A DNA stretch of 64,000 nucleotides from Bacillota bacterium (lineage in GTDB: Bacteria; Bacillota; UBA4882; UBA8346), in assembly GCA_023400055.1 (NCBI GenBank), contig JAEXFN010000020.1, forward strand, positions 62,001 through 126,000, written 5' to 3'. Below, one piece after another: positions 8,429-16,507 of the stretch. Position numbers and translations under genes: made by a program. Below the pieces are notes generated by a model. It saw only the letters and a program-made list of their open reading frames with translations, was not told the origin of the DNA and made no database searches. Position 1 is the stretch's first letter; each line of letters opens with the position of its first letter.

Positions 8429-9016
8429 ATGGCAGAGTTAAATGTGGAGTTGATCGCTGCAGCCAAACGGGGTGATCCTCAAGCCATTGACGAATTAATC
8501 GTTAAAGTTCGGCGACCATTATTCCATTTCGCGTGTAACTTTTTGGGAAATGATTTTGAAGCCGAGGACATAACCCAGGAGGTCCTGTTAAAAGTAATTC
8601 GTGCGTTACCTTCCTTTAAGGGCGATTCGACCATTTGGACCTGGTTGTTCCGGATTATGACCAACGCTTGCATCGATTATCAGCGCAGGTGTGCCTCCCG
8701 TCCGGTTTCGTATTTGATCCGGTCGGGCGGGGATGAAGAAGAAGCGGTTACCATCGAATTGAGGGATCACCGCCAAATACCGGAGGAAAGTTTCGAGCAG
8801 ACCGAATTGCAGGCGACGATTCGAAAGGCTTTTAACCAGCTATCACCAGAACACCGGACCATCGTCATCCTGCATGACATTTACAATTTTAAATATCAGG
8901 AAATTGCCGAGATTACCAAGACTGGCCTCGGAACCGTAAAGTCGCGTTTGTTCTACGCGCGGCAGGAACTGCGCAAAATTTTAGGACCGCTTTTGATGAA
9001 TGAAGAAAAGGAGTGA
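8429..9016 (+). CDS. ECF-family RNA polymerase sigma factor
   Basis: It directs RNA polymerase to a stress or envelope regulon. Of 195 residues, region 2 spans about 20-90 (FHFACNFLGNDFEAEDITQEVLLKVIRAL, then TWLFRIMTNACIDYQRR). Region 4 spans about 130-185, with LSPEHRTIVILHDIYNFKYQEIAEITKTGLGTVKSRL as its helix-turn-helix. The stop TGA overlaps the ribosome site of the anti-sigma gene, so translation is coupled. An ECF-type promoter just upstream implies autoregulation. Confidence 0.93.
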   Translation: MAELNVELIAAAKRGDPQAIDELIVKVRRPLFHFACNFLGNDFEAEDITQEVLLKVIRALPSFKGDSTIWTWLFRIMTNACIDYQRRCASRPVSYLIRSGGDEEEAVTIELRDHRQIPEESFEQTELQATIRKAFNQLSPEHRTIVILHDIYNFKYQEIAEITKTGLGTVKSRLFYARQELRKILGPLLMNEEKE

Positions 9017-9022
9017 TTGGCA

Positions 9023-9379
9023 GTGCGTTGTCCTTCGGAGCTAAAACTGCAGAGTTTCAGCGATGGCGAACTGTCAAAATGGCAAGCTGGTTTTCTGCGG
9101 CGTCATGTCCAGCATTGCCCAAATTGTCAGCGCAAAATCGCGGATTTTCACCAGATCCGTAATTTTGTGCATACCTGTTCCGGCGTTGATTTTACGATGG
9201 GCACCGTCCGCCCGGTTCCGTTTTTCATCCGCTACAAGTTGGCGGTAGCCGCGGCGCTTCTGGTGGTACTCATGACCGCCTCCACTTACTGGATTTCGTT
9301 TAATCGATCGGTGCCCAAGGGCCCGGATGATGAGATGATTGAAGAATATTTGACGATTTATTACGAATCCGGTTCTTGA
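9023..9379 (+). CDS. Zinc-binding anti-sigma factor, membrane anchored
   Basis: It should hold the preceding sigma factor inactive at the membrane. The N-terminus carries the ZAS signature HVQHCPNC (HxxxCxxC). A single transmembrane helix lies near residues 74-92 (AVAAALLVVLMTASTYWI), and the outside part is short, about 27 residues. The start is GTG 9023, nine bases after AAAGGAG; TTG 9017 is closer than ideal. It is the second gene of the sigma operon. Confidence 0.88.
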   Translation: MRCPSELKLQSFSDGELSKWQAGFLRRHVQHCPNCQRKIADFHQIRNFVHTCSGVDFTMGTVRPVPFFIRYKLAVAAALLVVLMTASTYWISFNRSVPKGPDDEMIEEYLTIYYESGS

Positions 9380-9403
9380 AATATAAACGGAGGGTGAGTG
9401 ACA

Positions 9404-10378
9404 TTGATCCCATCATGGCGCAAGTTTAGTTTATGGTTAGCTTTTTTGCTGATCGTAGAGGCGATTCCCGTTTTTGGCGAGTCGAATCTGGCTCAGCTGA
9501 AAGAACGGGTCCTGGATACGCTCAATAAGGGGAATTATTGGGCGGAATATACCCAAACCAATTTTCGTTTTGGCCGACGTCAGGAGACCACCACCCAGGT
9601 CTGGGTGAAAGATCATATTTTATTGTACAAGATCGAGAGCCCGCTTTGGCAGCGGGGCGAGGTTACGTTGGAAACCGAGAACCGTTCGTTTTTCTATATC
9701 CCGACTTTAAATACCGGTCTGAAACTGGAATATTCGGGCGGTAAAACCAAACGGCCGGTTCCGGAATGGCAGAGTTGGCTCGATAAGGTCAATCAACTGG
9801 ATGGCGAAACCAACCAGTCCGGCCGCGCCGTCTGGAGCTTGAGCGGGTCCAGCGATAACAATTCTTATCGCGTGTATATCGATAAGGAGTTATCGTTTCC
9901 GGTCGGATTCGATAGCTACCGGCGCGGAATTTTGACGCAATCCTTCCGGTTTCAGCAAGTGAAAAAATTGCCCAATTCTTTCAATCCGGATACATTTTTC
10001 CCGGAAAACGTCAAATGGCAGGAAAATGAGTCGAAGTTTTGGCAGACGGTCAGTATTCCCCGGGTGCAACTGGGTGTAAATTTCCCCATCGGCCAACCTT
10101 CCTATCTTCCGGACGGTTACCGTTTTGTGAAGGCTTCCATCGAAGAACTGTCCCAGGCGACGGTGGTTCATCTCTTGTATGAAAACGGCGTTCATCAAAA
10201 GATCTCCATCTTCGAAAGGGAAAGGCTCTCCGACAAGCAACGTTTTTCGTTTGAAGAGTTTGTCAAGGCCGGGCAGGCCGTGTATGTTTATCAGTTCTTT
10301 TACAACCAAGTAAGCTGCGCCCTGGTCGGCGGAGTTTCGGTGGATGAGCTGAAAAAGATCGCCGCTTCGATAAAATAA
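9404..10378 (+). CDS. Secreted RseB/MucB-like sigma regulatory protein
   Basis: The likely role is an extracytoplasmic sensor that controls the sigma/anti-sigma pair. An N-terminal signal peptide (FSLWLAFLLIVEAIPVFG) is followed by a LolA/RseB-like beta domain (about 30-210) that would bind a lipid or peptide ligand. The C-terminal part (about 225-324: LPDGYRFVKASIEELS...VHLLYENGVHQKISIFE) resembles MucB/RseB C-terminal and DUF4367-type domains. The start is TTG 9404 after ACGGAGGG; GTG 9398 is also possible. It is the third gene of the operon. Confidence 0.78.
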   Translation: MIPSWRKFSLWLAFLLIVEAIPVFGESNLAQLKERVLDTLNKGNYWAEYTQTNFRFGRRQETTTQVWVKDHILLYKIESPLWQRGEVTLETENRSFFYIPTLNTGLKLEYSGGKTKRPVPEWQSWLDKVNQLDGETNQSGRAVWSLSGSSDNNSYRVYIDKELSFPVGFDSYRRGILTQSFRFQQVKKLPNSFNPDTFFPENVKWQENESKFWQTVSIPRVQLGVNFPIGQPSYLPDGYRFVKASIEELSQATVVHLLYENGVHQKISIFERERLSDKQRFSFEEFVKAGQAVYVYQFFYNQVSCALVGGVSVDELKKIAASIK

Positions 10379-10403
10379 AACCGTTTGCAATGAAATTTTT
10401 AGG

Positions 10404-10430
10404 AACCGGGAATTTACCCCGGTTTTTTTC
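10404..10430 (+). terminator. Terminator of the sigma operon
   Basis: AACCGGG (10404-10410) pairs with CCCGGTT (10418-10424) and is followed by TTTTTTC. Confidence 0.82.
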
Positions 10431-10696
10431 GTTATATGGATAGATCGGCCCGAAAACGGAATAGACGCCCCGCGGTGGCACACGGGGTGCTTTCGTAACG
10501 TTGGGACCGGGCTGGGTTGGTATCCGTCGCGGGCGACATTTTCAATACTTTTTCTTGGCTGGGATACTAAAAAAATGGAATTTCGGTAAAATATTCTTGG
10601 GGTCGAATTCCTTATTTCAAAGGAAATCATTGCGACTTTAGCGAAGTATTTGCGGTATTATGTAATTAATAATGTTCATTGGCTGCGGGAGGATTT

Positions 10697-11449
10697 ATGG
10701 AATTACGATTGGCTTACTTTTATCCGACTTTGATGAATCTTTACGGCGACCGCGGCAATGTACAAACCCTTTCGCAACGTTGCCGCTGGCGTGGCATTGA
10801 TTTTGTGATCGATGAGATCGGCATCGGGGATAATCCCGACTTGACCGGTTATGATCTGGCTTTCTTTGGCGGCGGTCAGGATAAGGAACAGCTTAAGATC
10901 GGCGCAGATTTAGTGCGGACCAAGGCCGTCAATTTGCGGGCCGCCATCGAGGATGACCTGGTGATGTTGGTCATTTGCGGCGGATTGCAATTGCTCGGCG
11001 AATACTACCGTCCGCTGCAGGGTCCGATCCTCCAGGGAATTTCCGTCTTTGACCTGCGTACGGAAGGCGGCCGGGTTCGGGCCATCAGCAATGTGGTCGT
11101 CAAAGTGGAGGCGGAGCTTCATCCCGACCTGGAGTTGGTCGGGTTTGAGAACCATTCCGGCCGGACTTATTTGGGTCCGGGCTGCCGTCCGTTGGGAAAG
11201 GTCCTGAAAGGATTCGGCAATAACGGCGAAGATGGCGGGGAAGGAGCCCGCTATCGCAACTGTATCGGCACTTACCTGCATGGCCCGTTATTGCCCAAAA
11301 ATCCGCGCTTGGCCGATCATCTGATTCATCTGGCTTTGCAGCGGAAATACGGTAAAGTGGAGCTGGAACCCCTCGATGATCAGCTTGAGAACCAAACCCA
11401 TAATTACGTGTTAAACCGGATTCGCAAATCAAATTTTTTTAAAGGTTGA
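10697..11449 (+). CDS. gatD: Lipid II isoglutaminyl synthase, glutaminase subunit GatD
   Basis: It supplies ammonia from glutamine so that MurT can amidate the D-Glu of lipid II. It is a class I glutamine amidotransferase: the nucleophile lies in LVICGGLQLLG (Cys near residue 95), and the catalytic His lies in GTYLHGPLLPKNP. The N-terminus LAYFYPTLMNLYGDRGN is characteristic of GatD/CobQ-like proteins. Its 250 residues are normal. The ATG at 10697 follows GGGAGGA with a short gap. murT begins 5 bp downstream, so the two form an operon in the order gatD-murT, the reverse of the usual murT-gatD. Confidence 0.92.
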   Translation: MELRLAYFYPTLMNLYGDRGNVQTLSQRCRWRGIDFVIDEIGIGDNPDLTGYDLAFFGGGQDKEQLKIGADLVRTKAVNLRAAIEDDLVMLVICGGLQLLGEYYRPLQGPILQGISVFDLRTEGGRVRAISNVVVKVEAELHPDLELVGFENHSGRTYLGPGCRPLGKVLKGFGNNGEDGGEGARYRNCIGTYLHGPLLPKNPRLADHLIHLALQRKYGKVELEPLDDQLENQTHNYVLNRIRKSNFFKG

Positions 11450-11454
11450 TCAGG

Positions 11455-12840
11455 ATGAAACGATTAAATTGGCTGGAGCGGCTGGAAATAGCGCTGGCCG
11501 CCTCGATTGTCCGAACAGTTTACCATCTTACCCGCCTGGCGAATCTCGGTGAAGGCACCAATTTCCCGGGGCGAATCGTTTTAAAGCTTTTTCCCAACCT
11601 GGTATCCTTATTGGTGCCGCGCTTCAAGGACGGCTGGATCATGATCACCGGGACCAATGGCAAGACCACGACCACCAAAATACTGGTGGAACTCTTGCGG
11701 GAACAAGGCTGGCGGGTCACCACCAACGCCCGCGGCGCGAATCTGATTACCGGCATCGTTACCAGCGTTTTGTTGGATAAGCTGGACCCGTGGGCCGATT
11801 TTGCGGCGGATTGGGCGGTCTTCGAAATCGATGAAGCGGTGCTCATCAAGTCCTATCAGCTATTTCAGCCGCAGGTACTGGTGGTCACCAATTTTTCCCG
11901 CGATCAGCTGGACCGGTACGGGGAAGTCGATTCCAACGTCAACCGGATCATGGAGCTGATCCGCAACTCCGATCGCCAATGCAAAGTGATTTTGAACGGC
12001 AACGACCCCAATATCGCCCGGATCGGCTCGGTCGTTGCACCCGAGAACCGGATTTATTTCGGGATCAAAGAGGAGCTCTCAGCTTCTTCCGACGCCGGCC
12101 TGCTGATCGAGAAGGATACGGGAACCGGCCTTGAAGCGTCTGCCGATCCCACGGTATTGGACATCTGGGCCGAATCGATCCGGGTGGACTACCTGAATGG
12201 CTGTACTTTTGATTTGAATTACCGGCAGCAAAACACGGAAATACGCACCAAGCTGCCCGGGGTATACAATATTCTCAACATTCTGGCGGCAACCGCAGTC
12301 GGTCTCGGCGTCGGCGGCGATCTGCAGAGAATGAAACAGGTCATCGCTGCGGTCGCTCCCAGTTACGGACGGAGCGAAAAGTTTGCATACCGCGGGTTTC
12401 CGGTATTCTTGTTTTTGGTCAAGAATCCGGTCGGGTTTAACCATATATTGCAGTTGTTAGCGCAGTCCCCGGGCCAAAAACGGATACTGCTGCTGTTGAA
12501 CGATCTCACCGCCGACGGCAAGGATGTCTCCTGGATTTGGGACGTCTCCTTGGAGAATCTCTGGAAAGTGAGCGGTATCAACGAGATCGCCTGCAGCGGG
12601 ACCCGGGCGGGCGATATGGCGTTGCGCGTCAAATACAGCGAGCCGCCGGCAGTGCCGTTGGTGGTGGATTATTCATACAAGCGGGCTTTTCAGGAAATGG
12701 CCAACCGTCTGAACCCGGGTGAACAGATCATTATTTTGGCCAATTATACTTCCATGAATCAGATTCGCCCTTACTTGTTGCGGATCTGCGGCGGAAACAA
12801 TAAACTCGATAATTCTTCTCCAAAATTGGCGGTCCGATAA
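11455..12840 (+). CDS. murT: Lipid II isoglutaminyl synthase, ligase subunit MurT
   Basis: This Mur-ligase-type subunit activates the glutamate carboxyl of lipid II for amidation. It has an ATP site ITGTNGKTTTTK (about 65-75), the Mur ligase middle domain with NFSRDQLDRYGE, and a C-terminal DUF1727 domain (about 310-430). The zinc-ribbon insertion of typical MurT, with two CxxC pairs, is absent: the segment after residue 200 has no CxxC motif. The start is ATG 11455; TTG 11446 would overlap gatD. Confidence 0.92.
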   Translation: MKRLNWLERLEIALAASIVRTVYHLTRLANLGEGTNFPGRIVLKLFPNLVSLLVPRFKDGWIMITGTNGKTTTTKILVELLREQGWRVTTNARGANLITGIVTSVLLDKLDPWADFAADWAVFEIDEAVLIKSYQLFQPQVLVVTNFSRDQLDRYGEVDSNVNRIMELIRNSDRQCKVILNGNDPNIARIGSVVAPENRIYFGIKEELSASSDAGLLIEKDTGTGLEASADPTVLDIWAESIRVDYLNGCTFDLNYRQQNTEIRTKLPGVYNILNILAATAVGLGVGGDLQRMKQVIAAVAPSYGRSEKFAYRGFPVFLFLVKNPVGFNHILQLLAQSPGQKRILLLLNDLTADGKDVSWIWDVSLENLWKVSGINEIACSGTRAGDMALRVKYSEPPAVPLVVDYSYKRAFQEMANRLNPGEQIIILANYTSMNQIRPYLLRICGGNNKLDNSSPKLAVR

Positions 12841-12933
12841 GCATCGTTATTGTCAATTGATTCTGTACCGCCGCAGGTAGGGCAACCGATTATTTTTCGC
12901 CAACGGCCTTCAAATTGCTATCATTGGAGGATA

Positions 12934-14481
12934 ATGGTGGAAGAGGACCGCGAATTACGACGCCGACGAAAAAAGGCTTTTATCAGTTCGTTAGCGGAAA
13001 TCCGGCTCCGGCTGTCGTTCATCAATGCCATCCTGATCTTGCTGTCGTTGGGAAACAATGGCGAGCGGCTGGATTATGCCTTGGCTGGAGCCTACCTGGT
13101 GCTGAGCTTTTTTGGCCTTTTCATGCCCGCTTGCAGGCATGGGGCGATTCACGGCTTACGGACGCCCTTTTTGCTGATCGATCTGACGGTCGCCAGCTAC
13201 ATGATTGCCAAAACCGGCGGAGCCGACAGTCCGCTGTATCCCTTTTTATTCTTTCCGGTGCTCGCCGCGATTATTTACTACCATTATGCGGGCGTTTTCC
13301 TCTGGTCCTCCCTCGCCGCAGCGCTTTTAACCGTCGCCACTTTTCTGAATACCGGGTTGGAAAGATTCCCATATGTCAACGTGATCATCAAAATCGCTTA
13401 TCTTTACGGGTTTGGCATCTTCGGCAGCTATATCATCCGCCGGATCGGACGGGTGGCCGAGGAAGCTTCCGAGCAGCTTTCGCAATGGAGTTCCCGGCTG
13501 GAACATTTCACCGATTACGCGGCGGAGATCACCGCCAGTTCCGAATTGGACGAGATCTTCGTGAACACCATCAAAGCCGTGCTTCACAACGACTCGACCT
13601 TGCTTCCGGCGCTCGCCCTTTTTGAAGGGGAGGCCTTGAAAATTTACGAGCATGCCGGTTGGACCGAGGAATGGCTTGAGAAGTACCGCCATCATTCGCT
13701 TTGCAAAAACAGTTTCTTCCTGGCGCCGCTGCAGGTCTTGAAGGAGCCCCTGTTGTGTTCGGACATCGCCAAGCACCCCGAATTGACCCGTATTTTCGCC
13801 GGAACGCCCATCCGGGCGTTGTATGGCTTCCCCATCGTGATCGAGCGGGAAGTCGCCGGGGTTTTGCTGATCGCCGATACCCATCCGCAAGTCTTGGACG
13901 ACCGCCAGGTCCGGATGATGATGAGCATCGCCAACCAATGCGGCAAAGCTTTGCAGCAAATTGTCAACTTCCGGACCGTCAAAACGCAGGCCGACCGCGA
14001 TGGTCTGACCGGCCTCTTTAACCGGCGCTATTTTGACGAACTGATTGAAAAAATGGCCGGAGCCGCGCTGCAAATCAATCTTCCCTTATCGTTGATCCTG
14101 ATCGATGTCGACAACTTCAAGGAATACAATGATACCTACGGCCATCCCGCCGGCGATCAACTCCTCAAAACGGTGGCTGCCATTTTTACGGAGACGGTTC
14201 GCGAGGATGATATCGTCGCCCGTTACGGCGGAGAAGAGTTTGTGGTGATTCTGTGGAATACCGATAATCAATTGGCGATGCAGATCGCCGGCAGAATCCG
14301 GGAAGCCGTGGCCCGCCGTTCCTCCGGAATGCTGCAAAACGGCGTCACGATCTCGGCCGGAGTCGCCACGATGCCGGATCAGGCCGCGGATCATCACCGT
14401 TTAATCGACTGCGCCGATAAATCCCTTTATCACGCCAAACACATGGGGAAAAACCGGGTATATTGCAGTAATAACCTTTAA
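12934..14481 (+). CDS. Membrane diguanylate cyclase with GAF and GGDEF domains
   Basis: It makes cyclic di-GMP. The start is ATG 12934 or GTG 12937 after GGAGG. About five membrane helices (roughly 25-180) are followed by a linker, a GAF-like sensor (about 185-345) and a GGDEF domain. The active motif GGEEF lies near residue 432. The inhibitory I-site RxxD (REDD) lies exactly five residues upstream, so both catalysis and product feedback look intact. A PilZ effector gene lies at 32 kb. The input signal is unknown. Confidence 0.92.
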   Translation: MVEEDRELRRRRKKAFISSLAEIRLRLSFINAILILLSLGNNGERLDYALAGAYLVLSFFGLFMPACRHGAIHGLRTPFLLIDLTVASYMIAKTGGADSPLYPFLFFPVLAAIIYYHYAGVFLWSSLAAALLTVATFLNTGLERFPYVNVIIKIAYLYGFGIFGSYIIRRIGRVAEEASEQLSQWSSRLEHFTDYAAEITASSELDEIFVNTIKAVLHNDSTLLPALALFEGEALKIYEHAGWTEEWLEKYRHHSLCKNSFFLAPLQVLKEPLLCSDIAKHPELTRIFAGTPIRALYGFPIVIEREVAGVLLIADTHPQVLDDRQVRMMMSIANQCGKALQQIVNFRTVKTQADRDGLTGLFNRRYFDELIEKMAGAALQINLPLSLILIDVDNFKEYNDTYGHPAGDQLLKTVAAIFTETVREDDIVARYGGEEFVVILWNTDNQLAMQIAGRIREAVARRSSGMLQNGVTISAGVATMPDQAADHHRLIDCADKSLYHAKHMGKNRVYCSNNL

Positions 14482-14658
14482 TCAGCCGGCATCATGCCTC
14501 ATTTAATATTCAATAAGGAACCCGAGCTTCAGACGGCCATCGATGAAGGGTTGTCCGAAGCTTTTTTGTCTGGGAAGATTGGGGAAGAGTCGGGCATCGG
14601 GCCGGTCGCCGCTGAGTGGGGAGGAGCGATGACGAATTTATCTCAGGGGTTGCTTCAG

Positions 14659-15120
14659 TTTCCCAGGGACGCGGAGCGACTTCGCCGCGCTTTGGTCTCG
14701 CTTCCCGGTGCCTTGGGCAAGTTGCTCCGCGACACGGTCCATCATTCCCGGGGATCGGTTTTGCTGTCCCAATCCCCGGGACAGCTTTCCCGAGCCTTGG
14801 TCCTGGTTTCCCAGACCTTGGGGATGTTTCCCCAAAGGTTGGGAATGCTTGCCCAAGGCTTGGGAAAGTAGGGACGGTCTTTGGGAATGCAGGAATGGCA
14901 TCGTCCTATGAACGGACCATGGCGTACCTAACAAGGACGGAAACCATCCCTGACAAGGATCAAGGCGTACCTAACACGGATGCGCGGGTCCTTCGAAGGA
15001 TGAAGACTATCCCTGACATGGACCTGTCTCATTGCTGAGGGATGACTGCCGTCCTTAAAGGACCAAAGCTCATCCCGGACACGATCGCCGGGAGTCCAGA
15101 ACGAACGGCGCGAATCCATT
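14659..15120. repeat. 21-bp tandem array E, GC-rich palindromic units
   Basis: About 13 units of 21 bp start at 14659. Many hold dyads such as CCCAAG-G-CTTGGG (14852-14864) or CTGTCCC...GGGACAG (14764-14784). From about 14911 the consensus changes to units built on GGAY...RTCC, still near 21 bp (one unit is 22), up to about 15120. It lies between convergent genes. A heptad-like reading is open over part of the array on the plus strand, but it has no ribosome site or conserved start, so it is treated as non-coding. Confidence 0.75.
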
Positions 15121-15150
15121 AAAACTAAAAGGCTGGCCCTAAACTTCATG

Positions 15151-15244
15151 AACATTTAGAAGCCATGGGATAAAGTCTGACGAATCAAAAAAATCTTTAT
15201 GAAGTCCATTTTAACGACTTTATCCCTTGCTTCTCTGAGCTTTT
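15151..15244. repeat. Interspersed hairpin element, copy 2
   Basis: Imperfect terminal inverted repeats: GAAGCCATGGGATAAAGTC on the left against the complement of GACTTTATCCCTTGCTTC on the right. The right arm matches the element at 20994 (core AAGCAAGTGATAAAGTCGTT) in inverted orientation. Confidence 0.65.
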
Positions 15245-15285
15245 GTGTTCAACCTGCCCTTCGGTTAGGATTTATCACAACGCTT

Positions 15286-15795
15286 TTAGAAGTAATACAG
15301 GACCGATAGATTATAAACCAGTCCCGCATAATAGCTGCCGTCACTGTTGCGGAAACTGCCCATTCCAATCTCAAACGCCGGCCGCAGTAAATACTTCTGA
15401 TATTCTACCCCGAAAAAACCCTCGAAGCCATGGGCGACTTGCGATACCTTGGAATCCCCGGGACTGTCGCCGCCGAAACGCTCCGAATAGCCCCACGCCG
15501 CTCCGGCGTATGGGTGGTAATAATTATGAGTGGATAGATCCAAAATGCCGCGCAGGCCGATGCCCAAACGCCCGTCGGTATTTTTCTCTTTTTGGCTCAT
15601 ATTCAGCGCCAGGATCGGTTGCAAATAATAGGAATCCGCTACCGGGATCTTGAGGCTGATGCCGCTGGTCGGCCTGGAGAACTGCCAACCAATCGCATAA
15701 TCGCGCCGTTCGCTTCCGCTGGATGCGAAACTGGCGGCGGTCGTCGTCACTAGCAACATAAACGCTAACCCGAAAACAGCGGCCGGTTTAAACAA
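15286..15795 (-). CDS. Secreted beta-barrel-like outer membrane protein
   Basis: The start is TTG 15795, preceded by GAAGGAGGG, which gives the signal peptide MFKPAAVFGLAFMLLVTTTAASFA. The mature part of about 145 residues alternates polar and aromatic residues in short beta strands, with many Tyr and Gly, and ends LSVLYYF. A terminal Phe is typical of outer-membrane barrels recognised by BamA. The size suggests an 8-strand barrel. No family name can be given. Confidence 0.7.
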   Translation of the reverse strand: MFKPAAVFGLAFMLLVTTTAASFASSGSERRDYAIGWQFSRPTSGISLKIPVADSYYLQPILALNMSQKEKNTDGRLGIGLRGILDLSTHNYYHPYAGAAWGYSERFGGDSPGDSKVSQVAHGFEGFFGVEYQKYLLRPAFEIGMGSFRNSDGSYYAGLVYNLSVLYYF

Positions 15796-16056
15796 TCCGA
15801 GCCCTCCTTCATGAACAGAGATATAAATTGAAATAAATTTTTTGAACGAGCTTTTCCATCCGTAAGGCATGGCTGGAAGAGGACAGAGCGGGCATTTATT
15901 TCAACTGATGAATCAAGTAAAAGAATTCGGAACCGGGCTGCTTTATCCTGCTACATCCGTTATTTCCATATCCGAGGATGAATACGTTAAGTGTGGAAAA
16001 TATTATCAGCGTGGGGAGGAAAGGAGAAGATAATGCCCTTAATGATTGATTTCTTA

Positions 16057-16085
16057 TTGACAAGCCGGGCGAATGTGGTTATACT
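16057..16085 (+). promoter_or_regulatory. Strong sigma-A promoter of the ylxM-ffh operon
   Basis: TTGACA (16057-16062), a 17-bp spacer and TATACT (16080-16085), about 40 bp before ylxM. It is the best consensus match in the window. Confidence 0.85.
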
Positions 16086-16127
16086 ATCACTGTTAAGTAA
16101 AATTACTTGACAGCTGGAGGAGCTCAT

Positions 16128-16496
16128 TTGGAGAAACTGGTTCGCTCCGGATTACTCTTCGATTTTTATAGCGGGTTACTCACGGAAAAGCAGCGGAACG
16201 TATTGCAGCTTTACTATGGTGAAGACTGGTCCCTGGCGGAGATCGCCGAGACGGAGGGCGTCTCCCGTCAAGCCGTCCATGATCTTCTGCACCGGACGGA
16301 ACGGACCATGGAAGATTGGGAATCCAAACTGGGCCTCGTCAAACGCTTTCTGGAGGAGCGCCAAGTTTTATCCGAGGTCGCCGACAGGATTTCGCGCTTG
16401 TTGGCCGGGTTGCCTCACGATAACCCGCTCTATCGCGAAATGACCGATATTCACCAGCAAGTCCAGAATTTGCTCGATTCGCAAGCGGAAGAATAG
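16128..16496 (+). CDS. ylxM: YlxM-family helix-turn-helix protein (UPF0122)
   Basis: A sigma-region-4-like DNA- or RNA-binding protein that is nearly always encoded before ffh in Firmicutes and may modulate the SRP pathway. The helix-turn-helix is WSLAEIAETEGVSRQAVHDLLHRTE at about 32-56. It has 122 residues. TTG 16128 is chosen because GGAGG lies seven bases upstream. First gene of the operon. Confidence 0.9.
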   Translation: MEKLVRSGLLFDFYSGLLTEKQRNVLQLYYGEDWSLAEIAETEGVSRQAVHDLLHRTERTMEDWESKLGLVKRFLEERQVLSEVADRISRLLAGLPHDNPLYREMTDIHQQVQNLLDSQAEE

Positions 16497-16507
16497 GAGG
16501 TTCGCCC

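Noticed and set aside
10475..10510. T-box-like element before gatD
   Set aside because: GGTGGCACACGGGG...CTTTCGT recalls the T-box antiterminator, but ACCGCG is broken, there is no room for Stem I after the terminator at 10430, and no terminator follows.
14494..14871. Heptad-rich 125-codon gene over array E
   Set aside because: No ribosome site. The heptads follow directly from the 21-bp period, and the opposite strand is equally open. Treated as non-coding.
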